Shown piece by piece: positions 43,025-55,827 of a stretch of DNA of 64,000 nucleotides (positions are counted from its first letter, which is position 1; every line of letters starts with the position of its first letter). Position numbers and translations under genes: made by a program. The notes under the pieces are model-generated. The model was not told where the DNA came from and ran no database searches. It worked only from the letters and a program-made list of their open reading frames with translations. The stretch is from Alentia gelatinosa (lineage: Eukaryota; Annelida; Polychaeta; Phyllodocida; Polynoidae): assembly GCA_950022655.1 (NCBI GenBank), contig OX465583.1, positions 16,391,298 through 16,455,297 of the forward strand, written 5' to 3'.

Positions 43025-43350
43025 GACACAAACATTTTTTCTTTTACAAACCATTTTCTAAGCATTCATTTCCTCTTGTGTCAGTTGTTATCGGAATATG
43101 GTAATCCCTTGTTCTAGTCGATAATACAACCCTCTATTTATCATTAGTAATAATATAGATTGCACAACTCATTAGATGTATTTGAAATTTCTAAATAAGT
43201 GGATAGAATCGATTTCTAAACTAAATCTCAATTTTCGTTTAGTTATTATCACTTCTTCTCATAAGAAATTCTTGTGAGGGATTTGTTTGAAGAAAAATAT
43301 GTCTGGTCTGAGTATTATATCACCTCATGTGATAGTGACTGGAAAGTGGA

Positions 43351-43444
43351 CCCGTGATAGCTCAGTTGGTAGAGCGGAGGACTGTAGTGGTTCAACAACA
43401 CACCTGACATCCTTAGGTTGCTGGTTCGACTCCGGCTCGCGGGA
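43351..43444 (+). tRNA. tRNA-Tyr: tRNA-Tyr, C48T
   Basis: C48T; stems intact. S spacer with an L-like aataagtgg patch. Confidence 0.92.
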
Positions 43445-43761
43445 GACACAGACACTCTTTTCATTTTCTAGGCATTCAATACCTTCTGTGGTAGTTGTTC
43501 ATCGGGGTATGGTTATCCCTTATTCTAGCAGATTATACCACCCTCTATTCATCATAAATGATAAAATAGATTGCATGTTTCATTAGGTGCATGAGAAATT
43601 TCTAAATAAGTGGATAGAATCGATTTCTAAACTAAATCTCAATTTTTGTGTAGTTATTATCACTGCTTCTCATAAGAAATTCTTGTGAGGGATTTGTTTG
43701 AAGAAAAATATGTCTGGTCTGAGTATTATATCACCTCATGTGATAGTGACTGGAACGTGGA

Positions 43762-43855
43762 CCCGTGATAGCTCAGTTGGTAGAGCGGAGGACTGTAGTG
43801 GTTCAACAACACACCTGACATCCTTAGGTCGCTGGTTCGACTCCGGCTCGCGGGA
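43762..43855 (+). tRNA. tRNA-Tyr: tRNA-Tyr
   Basis: Consensus; flank ggaacgtgga; L spacer like that after 27496. Confidence 0.97.
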
Positions 43856-44181
43856 GACACAAACATTTTTTCTTTTACAAACCATTTTCTAAGCATTCAT
43901 TTCCTCTTGTGGTAGTTGTTATCGGGATATGGTAATCCCTTGTTCTAGTCGATAATACAACCATCTATTTATTATTAGTAATAATATAGATTGCACAACT
44001 CATTAGATGTATCAGAAATTTCTAAATAAGTGGATAGAATCGATTTCTAAACTAAATCTCAATTTTAGTTTAGTTATTATCACTTCTTCTCATAAGAAAT
44101 TCTTGTGAGGGATTTGTTTGAAGAAAAATATGTCTGGTCTGAGTATTATATCACCTCATGTGATAGTGACTGGAAGGTGGA

Positions 44182-44275
44182 CCCGTGATAGCTCAGTTGG
44201 TAGAGCGGAGGACTGTAGTGGTTCAACAATACACCTGACATCCTTAGGTCGCTGGTTCGAATCCGGCTCGCGGGA
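44182..44275 (+). tRNA. tRNA-Tyr: tRNA-Tyr, C59A, intron C12T
   Basis: As 27916; starts the 3,323-bp repeat. S spacer. Confidence 0.95.
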
Positions 44276-44592
44276 GACACAGACACTCTTTTCATTTTCT
44301 AGGCATTCATTACCTTCTGTGGTAGTTGTTCATCGGGGTATGGTTATCCCTTATTCTAGGAGATTATACCACCCTCTATTCATCATAAATGATAAAATAG
44401 ATTGCCTGTTTCATTAGGTGCATGAGAAATTTCTAAATGATTGGATAGAATCGATTTCTAAACTAAATCTCAATTTTTGTGTAGTTATTATCACTGCTTT
44501 TTATAAGAAATTCTTGTGAGGGATTTGTTTGAAGAAAAATATGTCTGGTCTGAGTATTATATCACCTCATGTGATAGTGGCTGGAAGGTGGA

Positions 44593-44686
44593 CCCGTGAT
44601 AGCTCAGTTGGTAGAGCGGAGGACTGTAGTGGTTAAACAACACACCTGACATCCTTAGGTCGCTGGTTCGACTCCGTCTCGCGGGA
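44593..44686 (+). tRNA. tRNA-Tyr: tRNA-Tyr, G64T, intron C6A
   Basis: G64T mismatches C50 in the T stem; intron C6A. L spacer, 419-bp type. Confidence 0.83.
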
Positions 44687-45011
44687 GACACAAACATTTT
44701 TTCTTTTACAAACCATTTTCTAAGCATTCATTTCCTCTTGTGGTAGTTGTTATCGGGATATGGTAATCCCTTGTTCTAGTCGATAATACAACCCTCTATT
44801 TATCATTAGTAATAATATAGATTGCACAACTCATTAGATGTATTAGAAATTTCTAAATAAGTGGATAGAATCGATTTCTAAACTAAATCTCAATTTTAGT
44901 TTAGTTATTATCACTTCTTCTCATAAGAAATTCTTGTGAGGGTTTGTTTGAAGAAAAATATGTCTGGTCTGAGTATTATATCACCTCATGTGATAGTGAC
45001 TGGAAGGTGGA

Positions 45012-45105
45012 CCCGTGATAGCTCAGTTGGTAGAGCGGAGGACTGTAGTGGTTCAACAACACACCTGACATCCTTAGGTCGCTGGTTCGACTCTGGCTCG
45101 CGGGA
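45012..45105 (+). tRNA. tRNA-Tyr: tRNA-Tyr, C62T
   Basis: T-stem wobble; S spacer with ctatacatc and gcatggttc. Confidence 0.92.
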
Positions 45106-45422
45106 GACACAGACACTCTTTTCATTTTCTAGGCATTCATTACCTTCTGTGGTAGTTGTTCATCGGGGTATGGTTATCCCTTATTCTAGTAGATTATACC
45201 ACCCTCTATACATCATAAATGATAAAATAGATTGCATGGTTCATTAGGTGCATGAGAAATTTCTAAATGATTGGATAGAATTGATTTCTAAACTAAATCT
45301 CAATTTTTGTGTAGTTATTATCACTGCTTCTCATAAGAAATTCTTGTGAGGGATTTGTTTGAAGAAAAATATGTCTGGTCTGAGTATTATATCACCTCAT
45401 GTGATAGTGACTGGAAGGTGGA

Positions 45423-45516
45423 CCCGTGATAGCTCAGTTGGTAGAGCGGAGGACTGTAGTGGTTCAACAACACACCTGACATCCTTAGGTCGCTGGTTCG
45501 ACTCCGGCTCGCGGGA
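45423..45516 (+). tRNA. tRNA-Tyr: tRNA-Tyr
   Basis: Consensus; L spacer with caataaatc. Confidence 0.97.
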
Positions 45517-45842
45517 GACACAAACATTTTTTCTTTTACAAACCATTTTCTAAGCATTCATTTCCTCTTGTGGTAGTTGTTATCGGGATATGGTAATCCC
45601 TTGTTCTAGTCAATAAATCAACCCTCTATTTATCATTAGTAATAATATAGCTTGCACAACTCATTAGATGTATTAGAAATTTCTAAATAAGTGGATAGAA
45701 TCAATTTCTAAACTAAATCTCAGTTTTAGTTTAGTTATTATCACTTCTTCTCATAAGAAATTCTTGTGAGGGATTTGTTTGAAGAAAAATATGTCTGGTC
45801 TGAGTATTATATCACCTCATGTGATAGTGACTGGAAGGTGGA

Positions 45843-45936
45843 CCCGTGATAGCTCAGTTGGTAGAGCGGAGGACTGTAGTGGTTCAACAACACACCTGAC
45901 ATCCTTAGGTCGCTGGTTCGACTCTGGCTCGCGGGA
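45843..45936 (+). tRNA. tRNA-Tyr: tRNA-Tyr, C62T
   Basis: T-stem wobble; S spacer. Confidence 0.92.
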
Positions 45937-46253
45937 GACACAGACACTCTTTTCATTTTCTAGGCATTCATTACCTTCTGTGGTAGTTGTTCATCGGGGT
46001 ATGGTTATCCCTTATTCTAGTAGATTATACCACCCTCTATTCATCATAAATGATAAAATAGATTGCATGTTTCATTAGGTGCATGAGAAATTTCTAAATG
46101 ATTGGATAGAATCGATTTCTAAACTAAATCTCAATTTTTGTGTAGTTATTATCACTGCTTCTCATAAGAAATTCTTGTGAGGGATTTGTTTGAAGAAAAA
46201 TATGTCTGGTCTGAGTATTATATCACCTCATGTGATAGTGACTGGAAGGTGGA

Positions 46254-46347
46254 CCCGTGATAGCTCAGTTGGTAGAGCGGAGGACTGTAGTGGTTCAACA
46301 ACACACCTGACATCCTTAGGTCGCTGGTTCGACTCCGGCTCGCGGGA
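46254..46347 (+). tRNA. tRNA-Tyr: tRNA-Tyr
   Basis: Consensus; L spacer. Confidence 0.97.
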
Positions 46348-46673
46348 GACACAAACATTTTTTCTTTTACAAACCATTTTCTAAGCATTCATTTCCTCTT
46401 GTGGTAGTTGTTATCGGGATATGGTAATCCCTTGTTCTAGTCAATAATACAACCCTCTATTTATCATTAGTAATAATATAGATTGCACAACTCATTAGAT
46501 GTATTAGAAATTTCTAAATAAGTGGATAGAATCAATTTCTAAACTAAATCTCAGTTTTAGTTTAGTTATTATCACTTCTTCTCATAAGAAATTCTTGTGA
46601 GGGATTTGTTTGAAGAAAAATATGTCTGGTCTGAGTATTATATCACCTCATGTGATCGTGACTGGAAGGTGGA

Positions 46674-46767
46674 CCCGTGATAGCTCAGTTGGTAGAGCGG
46701 AGGACTGTAGTGGTTCAACAACAAACCTGACATCCTTAGGTCGCTGGTTCGACTCCGGCTCGCGGGA
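46674..46767 (+). tRNA. tRNA-Tyr: tRNA-Tyr, intron C14A
   Basis: Exons consensus; flank gatcgtgac; L spacer. Confidence 0.95.
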
Positions 46768-47093
46768 GACACAAACATTTTTTCTTTTACAAACCATTTT
46801 CTAAGCATTCATTTCCTCTTGTGTTAGTTGTTATCGGGATATGGTAATCCCTTGTTCTAGTCGATAATACAACCCTCTATTTATCATTAGTAATAATATA
46901 GATTGCACAACTCATTAGATGTATTAGAAATTTCTAAATAAGTGGATAGAATCGACTTCTAAACTAAATCTCAATTTTAGTTTAGTTATTATCACTTCTT
47001 CTCATAAGAAATTCTTGTGAGGGATTTGTTTGAAGAAAAATATGTCTGGTCTGAGTATTATATCACCTCATGTGATAGTGACTGGAAGGTGGA

Positions 47094-47187
47094 CCCGTGA
47101 TAGCTCAGTTGGTAGAGCGGAGGACTGTAGTGGTTCAACAACACACCTGACATCCTTAGGTCGCTGGTTCGACTCCGGCTCGCGGGA
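47094..47187 (+). tRNA. tRNA-Tyr: tRNA-Tyr
   Basis: Consensus; spacer S to about 47388, then L-like: the repeat joint. Confidence 0.97.
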
Positions 47188-47504
47188 GAAACAGACACTC
47201 TTTTCATTTTCTAGGCATTCATTACCTTCTGTGGTAGTTGTTCATCGGGGTATGGTTATCCCTTATTCTAGTAGATTATACCACCCTCTATTCATCATAA
47301 ATGATAAAATAGATTGCATGTTTCATTAGGTGCATGAGAAATTTTTAAATGATTGGATAGAATCGATTTCTAAACTAAATCTCAATTTTAGTTTAGTTAT
47401 TATCACTTCTTCTCATAAGAAATTCTTGTGAGGGATTTGTTTGAAGAAAAATATGTCTGGTCTGAGTATTATATCACCTCATGTGATAGTGACTGGAAGG
47501 TGGA

Positions 47505-47598
47505 CCCGTGATAGCTCAGTTGGTAGAGCGGAGGACTGTAGTGGTTCAACAATACACCTGACATCCTTAGGTCGCTGGTTCGAATCCGGCTCGCGGGA
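47505..47598 (+). tRNA. tRNA-Tyr: tRNA-Tyr, C59A, intron C12T
   Basis: Starts the second 3,323-bp copy. S spacer. Confidence 0.95.
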
Positions 47599-47915
47599 GA
47601 CACAGACACTCTTTTCATTTTCTAGGCATTCATTACCTTCTGTGGTAGTTGTTCATCGGGGTATGGTTATCCCTTATTCTAGGAGATTATACCACCCTCT
47701 ATTCATCATAAATGATAAAATAGATTGCCTGTTTCATTAGGTGCATGAGAAATTTCTAAATGATTGGATAGAATCGATTTCTAAACTAAATCTCAATTTT
47801 TGTGTAGTTATTATCACTGCTTTTTATAAGAAATTCTTGTGAGGGATTTGTTTGAAGAAAAATATGTCTGGTCTGAGTATTATATCACCTCATGTGATAG
47901 TGGCTGGAAGGTGGA

Positions 47916-48009
47916 CCCGTGATAGCTCAGTTGGTAGAGCGGAGGACTGTAGTGGTTAAACAACACACCTGACATCCTTAGGTCGCTGGTTCGACTCCGT
48001 CTCGCGGGA
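47916..48009 (+). tRNA. tRNA-Tyr: tRNA-Tyr, G64T, intron C6A
   Basis: As 44593; L spacer. Confidence 0.83.
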
Positions 48010-48334
48010 GACACAAACATTTTTTCTTTTACAAACCATTTTCTAAGCATTCATTTCCTCTTGTGGTAGTTGTTATCGGGATATGGTAATCCCTTGTTCT
48101 AGTCGATAATACAACCCTCTATTTATCATTAGTAATAATATAGATTGCACAACTCATTAGATGTATTAGAAATTTCTAAATAAGTGGATAGAATCGATTT
48201 CTAAACTAAATCTCAATTTTAGTTTAGTTATTATCACTTCTTCTCATAAGAAATTCTTGTGAGGGTTTGTTTGAAGAAAAATATGTCTGGTCTGAGTATT
48301 ATATCACCTCATGTGATAGTGACTGGAAGGTGGA

Positions 48335-48428
48335 CCCGTGATAGCTCAGTTGGTAGAGCGGAGGACTGTAGTGGTTCAACAACACACCTGACATCCTTAG
48401 GTCGCTGGTTCGACTCTGGCTCGCGGGA
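48335..48428 (+). tRNA. tRNA-Tyr: tRNA-Tyr, C62T
   Basis: As 45012; S spacer. Confidence 0.92.
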
Positions 48429-48745
48429 GACACAGACACTCTTTTCATTTTCTAGGCATTCATTACCTTCTGTGGTAGTTGTTCATCGGGGTATGGTTAT
48501 CCCTTATTCTAGTAGATTATACCACCCTCTATACATCATAAATGATAAAATAGATTGCATGGTTCATTAGGTGCATGAGAAATTTCTAAATGATTGGATA
48601 GAATTGATTTCTAAACTAAATCTCAATTTTTGTGTAGTTATTATCACTGCTTCTCATAAGAAATTCTTGTGAGGGATTTGTTTGAAGAAAAATATGTCTG
48701 GTCTGAGTATTATATCACCTCATGTGATAGTGACTGGAAGGTGGA

Positions 48746-48839
48746 CCCGTGATAGCTCAGTTGGTAGAGCGGAGGACTGTAGTGGTTCAACAACACACCT
48801 GACATCCTTAGGTCGCTGGTTCGACTCCGGCTCGCGGGA
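48746..48839 (+). tRNA. tRNA-Tyr: tRNA-Tyr
   Basis: Consensus; L spacer with caataaatc as 45423. Confidence 0.97.
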
Positions 48840-49165
48840 GACACAAACATTTTTTCTTTTACAAACCATTTTCTAAGCATTCATTTCCTCTTGTGGTAGT
48901 TGTTATCGGGATATGGTAATCCCTTGTTCTAGTCAATAAATCAACCCTCTATTTATCATTAGTAATAATATAGCTTGCACAACTCATTAGATGTATTAGA
49001 AATTTCTAAATAAGTGGATAGAATCAATTTCTAAACTAAATCTCAGTTTTAGTTTAGTTATTATCACTTCTTCTCATAAGAAATTCTTGTGAGGGATTTG
49101 TTTGAAGAAAAATATGTCTGGTCTGAGTATTATATCACCTCATGTGATAGTGACTGGAAGGTGGA

Positions 49166-49259
49166 CCCGTGATAGCTCAGTTGGTAGAGCGGAGGACTGT
49201 AGTGGTTCAACAACACACCTGACATCCTTAGGTCGCTGGTTCGACTCTGGCTCGCGGGA
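49166..49259 (+). tRNA. tRNA-Tyr: tRNA-Tyr, C62T
   Basis: As 45843; S spacer. Confidence 0.92.
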
Positions 49260-49576
49260 GACACAGACACTCTTTTCATTTTCTAGGCATTCATTACCTT
49301 CTGTGGTAGTTGTTCATCGGGGTATGGTTATCCCTTATTCTAGTAGATTATACCACCCTCTATTCATCATAAATGATAAAATAGATTGCATGTTTCATTA
49401 GGTGCATGAGAAATTTCTAAATGATTGGATAGAATCGATTTCTAAACTAAATCTCAATTTTTGTGTAGTTATTATCACTGCTTCTCATAAGAAATTCTTG
49501 TGAGGGATTTGTTTGAAGAAAAATATGTCTGGTCTGAGTATTATATCACCTCATGTGATAGTGACTGGAAGGTGGA

Positions 49577-49670
49577 CCCGTGATAGCTCAGTTGGTAGAG
49601 CGGAGGACTGTAGTGGTTCAACAACACACCTGACATCCTTAGGTCGCTGGTTCGACTCCGGCTCGCGGGA
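49577..49670 (+). tRNA. tRNA-Tyr: tRNA-Tyr
   Basis: Consensus; L spacer. Confidence 0.97.
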
Positions 49671-49996
49671 GACACAAACATTTTTTCTTTTACAAACCAT
49701 TTTCTAAGCATTCATTTCCTCTTGTGGTAGTTGTTATCGGGATATGGTAATCCCTTGTTCTAGTCAATAATACAACCCTCTATTTATCATTAGTAATAAT
49801 ATAGATTGCACAACTCATTAGATGTATTAGAAATTTCTAAATAAGTGGATAGAATCAATTTCTAAACTAAATCTCAGTTTTAGTTTAGTTATTATCACTT
49901 CTTCTCATAAGAAATTCTTGTGAGGGATTTGTTTGAAGAAAAATATGTCTGGTCTGAGTATTATATCACCTCATGTGATCGTGACTGGAAGGTGGA

Positions 49997-50090
49997 CCCG
50001 TGATAGCTCAGTTGGTAGAGCGGAGGACTGTAGTGGTTCAACAACAAACCTGACATCCTTAGGTCGCTGGTTCGACTCCGGCTCGCGGGA
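49997..50090 (+). tRNA. tRNA-Tyr: tRNA-Tyr, intron C14A
   Basis: As 46674; L spacer. Confidence 0.95.
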
Positions 50091-50416
50091 GACACAAACA
50101 TTTTTTCTTTTACAAACCATTTTCTAAGCATTCATTTCCTCTTGTGTTAGTTGTTATCGGGATATGGTAATCCCTTGTTCTAGTCGATAATACAACCCTC
50201 TATTTATCATTAGTAATAATATAGATTGCACAACTCATTAGATGTATTAGAAATTTCTAAATAAGTGGATAGAATCGACTTCTAAACTAAATCTCAATTT
50301 TAGTTTAGTTATTATCACTTCTTCTCATAAGAAATTCTTGTGAGGGATTTGTTTGAAGAAAAATATGTCTGGTCTGAGTATTATATCACCTCATGTGATA
50401 GTGACTGGAAGGTGGA

Positions 50417-50510
50417 CCCGTGATAGCTCAGTTGGTAGAGCGGAGGACTGTAGTGGTTCAACAACACACCTGACATCCTTAGGTCGCTGGTTCGACTCCG
50501 GCTCGCGGGA
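50417..50510 (+). tRNA. tRNA-Tyr: tRNA-Tyr
   Basis: Consensus; S spacer starting gagaaacag, S to its end (unlike 47094). Confidence 0.97.
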
Positions 50511-50827
50511 GAAACAGACACTCTTTTCATTTTCTAGGCATTCATTACCTTCTGTGGTAGTTGTTCATCGGGGTATGGTTATCCCTTATTCTAGTAGATT
50601 ATACCACCCTCTATTCATCATAAATGATAAAATAGATTGCATGTTTCATTAGGTGCATGAGAAATTTTTAAATGATTGGATAGAATCGATTTCTAAACTA
50701 AATCTCAATTTTTGTGTAGTTATTATCACTGCTTCTCATAAGAAATTCTTGTGAGGGATTTGTTTGAAGAAAAATATGTCTAGTCTGAGTATTATATCAC
50801 CTCATGTGATAGTGACTGGAAGGTGGA

Positions 50828-50921
50828 CCCGTGATAGCTCAGTTGGTAGAGCGGAGGACTGTAGTGGTTCAACAACACACCTGACATCCTTAGGTCGCTG
50901 GTTCGACTCCGGCTCGCGGGA
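50828..50921 (+). tRNA. tRNA-Tyr: tRNA-Tyr
   Basis: Consensus; L spacer with cataaaaaat. Confidence 0.97.
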
Positions 50922-51247
50922 GACACAAACATTTTTTCTTTTACAAACCATTTTCTAAGCATTCATTTCCTCTTGTGGTAGTTGTTATCAGGATATGGTA
51001 ATCCCTTGTTCTAGTCGATAATACAACCCTCTATTTATCATTAGTAATAATATAGATTGCACAACTCATTAGATGTATTAGAAATTTCTAAATAAGTGGA
51101 TAGAATCGATTTCTAAACTAAATCTCAATTTTAGTTTAGTTATTATCACTTCTTCTCATAAAAAATTCTTGTGAGGGATTTGTTTGAAGAAAAATATGTC
51201 TGGTCTGAGTATTATATCACCTCATGTGATAGTGACTGGAAGGTGGA

Positions 51248-51341
51248 CCCGTGATAGCTCAGTTGGTAGAGCGGAGGACTGTAGTGGTTCAACAACACAC
51301 CTGACATCCTTAGGTCGCTGGTTCGACTCAGGCTCGCGGGA
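51248..51341 (+). tRNA. tRNA-Tyr: tRNA-Tyr, C62A
   Basis: C62A mismatches G52 and alters the B-box end. Extra unit with no partner in the 40-46 kb copy. L spacer one base short. Confidence 0.82.
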
Positions 51342-51666
51342 GACACAAACATTTTTTCTTTTACAAACCATTTTCTAAGCATTCATTTCCTCTTGTGGTA
51401 GTTGTTATCGGGATATGGTAATCCCTTGTTCTAGTCGATAATACAACCCTCTATTTATCATTAGTAATAATATAGATTGCACAACTCATTAGATGTATAG
51501 AAATTTCTAAATAAGTGGATAGAATCGATTTCTAAACTAAATCTCAATTTTAGTTTAGTTATTATCACTTCTTCTCATAAGAAATTCTTTTGAGGGATTT
51601 GTTTGAAGAAAAATATGTCTGGTCTGAGTATTATATCACCTCATGTGATAGTGACTGGAAGGTGGA

Positions 51667-51760
51667 CCCTTGATAGCTCAGTTGGTAGAGCGGAGGACTG
51701 TAGTGGTTCAACAACACACCTGACATCCTTAGGTCGCTGGTTCGACTCCGGCTCGCGGGA
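51667..51760 (+). tRNA. tRNA-Tyr: tRNA-Tyr, G4T
   Basis: As 41260; L spacer one base short. Confidence 0.82.
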
Positions 51761-52085
51761 GACACAAACATTTTTTCTTTTACAAACCATTTCCAAGCAT
51801 TCATTTCCTCTTGTGGTAGTTGTTATCGGGATATGGTAATCCCTTGTTCTAGTCGATAATACAACCCTCTATTTATCATTAGTAATAATATAGATTGCAC
51901 AACTCATTAGATGTATTAGAAATTTCTAAATAAGTGGATAGAATCGATTTCTAAACTAAATCTCAATTTTAGTTTAGTTATTATCACTTCTTCTCATAAG
52001 AAATTCTTGTGAGGGATTTGTTTGAAGAAAAATATGTCTGGTCTGAGTATTATATCACCTCATGTGATAGTGACTGGAAGGTGGA

Positions 52086-52179
52086 CCCGTGATAGCTCAG
52101 TTGGTAGAGCGGAGGACTGTAGTGGTTCAACAACACACCTGACATCCTTAGGTCGCTGGTTCGACTCCGGCTCGCGGGA
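52086..52179 (+). tRNA. tRNA-Tyr: tRNA-Tyr
   Basis: Consensus; L spacer one base short near 52248. Confidence 0.97.
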
Positions 52180-52504
52180 GACACAAACATTTTTTCTTTT
52201 ACAAACCATTTTCTAAGCATTCATTTCCTCTTGTGGTAGTTGTTATCGGATATGGTAATCCCTTGTTCTAGTCGATAATACAACCCTCTATTTATCATTA
52301 GTAATAATATAGATTGCACAACTCATTAGATGTATTAGAAATTTCTAAATAAGTGGATAGAATCGATTTCTAAACTAAATCTCAATTTTAGTTTAGTTAT
52401 TATCACTTCTTCTCATAAGAAATTCTTGTGAGGGATTTGTTTGAAGAAAAATATGTCTGGTCTGAGTATTATATCACCTCATGTGATAGTGACTGGAAGG
52501 TGGA

Positions 52505-52598
52505 CCCGTGATAGCTCAGTTGGTAGAGCGGAGGACTGTAGTGGTTCAACAACACACCTGACATCCTTAGGTCGCTGGTTCGACTCCGGCTCGCGGGA
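52505..52598 (+). tRNA. tRNA-Tyr: tRNA-Tyr
   Basis: Consensus; S spacer. Confidence 0.97.
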
Positions 52599-52915
52599 GA
52601 CACAGACACTCTTTTCATTTTCTAGGCATTCATTACCTTCTGTGGTAGTTGTTCATCGGGGTATGGTTATCCCTTATTCTAGTAGATTATACCACCCTCT
52701 ATTCATCATAAATGATAAAATAGATTGAATGTTTCATTAGGTGCATGAGAAATTTCTAAATGATTGGATAGAATCGATTTCTAAACTAAATCTCAATTTT
52801 TGTGTAGTTATTATCACTGCTTCTCATAAGAAATTCTTGTGAGGGATTTGTTTGAAGAAAAATATGTCTAGTCTGAGTATTATATCACCTCATGTGATAG
52901 TGACTGGAAGGTGGA

Positions 52916-53009
52916 CCCGTGATAGCTCAGTTGGTAGAGCGGAGGACTGTAGTGGTTCAACAACACACCTGACATCCTTAGGTCGCTGGTTCGACTCCGG
53001 CTCGCGGGA
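52916..53009 (+). tRNA. tRNA-Tyr: tRNA-Tyr
   Basis: Consensus; L spacer. Confidence 0.97.
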
Positions 53010-53335
53010 GACACAAACATTTTTTCTTTTACAAACCATTTTCTAAACATTCATTTCCTCTTGTGGTAGTTGTTATCGGGATATGGTAATCCCTTGTTCT
53101 AGTCGATAATACAACCCTCTATTTATCATTAGTAATAATATAGATTGCACAACTCATTAGATGTATTAGAAATTTCTAAATAAGTGGATAGAATCGATTT
53201 CTAAACTAAATCTCAATTTTAGTTTAGTTATTATCACTTCCTCTCATAAGAAATTCTTGTGAGGGATTTGTTTGAAGAAAAATATGTCTGGTCTGAGTAT
53301 TATATCACCTCATGTGATAGTGACTGGAAGGTGGA

Positions 53336-53429
53336 CCCGTGATAGCTCAGTTGGTAGAGCGGAGGACTGTAGTGGTTCAACAACACACCTGACATCCTTA
53401 GGCTGCTGGTTCGACTCCGGCTCGCGAGA
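53336..53429 (+). tRNA. tRNA-Tyr: tRNA-Tyr, T47C, C48T, G71A
   Basis: As 42931 plus T47C. C2-A71 mismatch. L spacer. Confidence 0.8.
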
Positions 53430-53755
53430 GACACAAACATTTTTTCTTTTACAAACCATTTTCTAAGCATTCATTTCCTCTTGTGTCAGTTGTTATCGGA
53501 ATATGGTAATCCCTTGTTCTAGTCGATAATACAACCCTCTATTTATCATTAGTAATAATATAGATTGCACAACTCATTAGATGTATTTGAAATTTCTAAA
53601 TAAGTGGATAGAATCGATTTCTAAACTAAATCTCAATTTTCGTTTAGTTATTATCACTTCTTCTCATAAGAAATTCTTGTGAGGGATTTGTTTGAAGAAA
53701 AATATGTCTGGTCTGAGTATTATATCACCTCATGTTATAGTGACTGGAAAGTGGA

Positions 53756-53849
53756 CCCGTGATAGCTCAGTTGGTAGAGCGGAGGACTGTAGTGGTTCAA
53801 CAACACACCTGACATCCTTAGGTTGCTGGTTCGACTCCGGCTCGCGGGA
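53756..53849 (+). tRNA. tRNA-Tyr: tRNA-Tyr, C48T
   Basis: As 43351; mosaic S spacer. Confidence 0.92.
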
Positions 53850-54166
53850 GACACAGACACTCTTTTCATTTTCTAGGCATTCAATACCTTCTGTGGTAGT
53901 TGTTCATCGGGGTATGGTTATCCCTTATTCTAGCAGATTATACCACCCTCTATTCATCATAAATGATAAAATAGATTGCATGTTTCATTAGGTGCATGAG
54001 AAATTTCTAAATAAGTGGATAGAATCGATTTCTAAACTAAATCTCAATTTTTGTGTAGTTATTATCACTGCTTCTCATAAGAAATTCTTGTGAGGGATTT
54101 GTTTGAAGAAAAATATGTCTGGTCTGAGTATTATATCACCTCATGTGATAGTGACTGGAAGGTGGA

Positions 54167-54260
54167 CCCGTGATAGCTCAGTTGGTAGAGCGGAGGACTG
54201 TAGTGGTTCAACAACACACCTGACATCCTTAGGTCGCTGGTTCGACTCCGGCTCGCGGGA
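54167..54260 (+). tRNA. tRNA-Tyr: tRNA-Tyr
   Basis: Consensus; L spacer. Confidence 0.97.
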
Positions 54261-54586
54261 GACACAAACATTTTTTCTTTTACAAACCATTTTCTAAGCA
54301 TTCATTTCCTCTTGTGGTAGTTGTTATCGGGATATGGTAATCCCTTGTTCTAGTCGATAATACAACCATCTATTTATTATTAGTAATAATATAGATTGCA
54401 CAACTCATTAGATGTATCAGAAATTTCTAAATAAGTGGATAGAATCGATTTCTAAACTAAATCTCAATTTTAGTTTAGTTATTATCACTTCTTCTCATAA
54501 GAAATTCTTGTGAGGGATTTGTTTGAAGAAAAATATGTCTGGTCTGAGTATTATATCACCTCATGTGATAGTGACTGGAAGGTGGA

Positions 54587-54680
54587 CCCGTGATAGCTCA
54601 GTTGGTAGAGCGGAGGACTGTAGTGGTTCAACAATACACCTGACATCCTTAGGTCGCTGGTTCGAATCCGGCTCGCGGGA
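54587..54680 (+). tRNA. tRNA-Tyr: tRNA-Tyr, C59A, intron C12T
   Basis: Seventh copy of this marker type; S spacer. Confidence 0.95.
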
Positions 54681-54997
54681 GACACAGACACTCTTTTCAT
54701 TTTCTAGGCATTCATTACCTTCTGTGGTAGTTGTTCATCGGGGTATGGTTATCCCTTATTCTAGGAGATTATACCACCCTCTATTCATCATAAATGATAA
54801 AATAGATTGCCTGTTTCATTAGGTGCATGAGAAATTTCTAAATGATTGGATAGAATCGATTTCTAAACTAAATCTCAATTTTTGTGTAGTTATTATCACT
54901 GCTTTTTATAAGAAATTCTTGTGAGGGATTTGTTTGAAGAAAAATATGTCTGGTCTGAGTATTATATCAACTCATGTGATAGTGGCTGGAAGGTGGA

Positions 54998-55091
54998 CCC
55001 GTGATAGCTCAGTTGGTAGAGCGGAGGACTGTAGTGGTTAAACAACACACCTGACATCCTTAGGTCGCTGGTTCGACTCCGTCTCGCGGGA
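54998..55091 (+). tRNA. tRNA-Tyr: tRNA-Tyr, G64T, intron C6A
   Basis: As 44593; L spacer with gtgtcagttg. Confidence 0.83.
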
Positions 55092-55416
55092 GACACAAAC
55101 ATTTTTTCTTTTACAAACCATTTTCTAAGCATTCATTTCCTCTTGTGTCAGTTGTTATCGGGATATGGTAATCCCTTGTTCTAGTCGATAATACAACCCT
55201 CTATTTATCATTAGTAATAATATAGATTGCACAACTCATTAGATGTATTAGAAATTTCTAAATAAGTGGATAGAATCGATTTCTAAACTAAATCTCAATT
55301 TTAGTTTAGTTATTATCACTTCTTCTCATAAGAAATTCTTGTGAGGGTTTGTTTGAAGAAAAATATGTCTGGTCTGAGTATTATATCACCTCATGTGATA
55401 GTGACTGGAAGGTGGA

Positions 55417-55510
55417 CCCGTGATAGCTCAGTTGGTAGAGCGGAGGACTGTAGTGGTTCAACAACACACCTGACATCCTTAGGTCGCTGGTTCGACTCTG
55501 GCTCGCGGGA
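55417..55510 (+). tRNA. tRNA-Tyr: tRNA-Tyr, C62T
   Basis: As 45012; S spacer. Confidence 0.92.
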
Positions 55511-55827
55511 GACACAGACACTCTTTTCATTTTCTAGGCATTCATTACCTTCTGTGGTAGTTGTTCATCGGGGTATGGTTATCCCTTATTCTAGTAGATT
55601 ATACCACCCTCTATACATCATAAATGATAAAATAGATTGCATGTTTCATTAGGTGCATGAGAAATTTCTAAATGATTGGATAGAATTGATTTCTAAACTA
55701 AATCTCAATTTTTGTGTAGTTATTATCACTGCTTCTCATAAGAAATTCTTGTGAGGGATTTGTTTGAAGAAAAATATGTCTGGTCTGAGTATTATATCAC
55801 CTCATGTGATAGTGACTGGAAGGTGGA

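Larger units (their letters stand above)
44118..50763. repeat. 3,323-bp higher-order repeat, two copies
   Basis: Eight units at 44118-47440 repeat at 47441-50763 with the same markers in order: C12T/C59A, intron C6A with G64T, C62T, consensus, C62T, consensus, intron C14A, and an S unit with an altered gagaaacag junction. The last unit of the first copy switches from S to L sequence near 47388, whereas the equivalent place in the second copy stays S. The duplication joint is therefore probably there. Confidence 0.88.
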
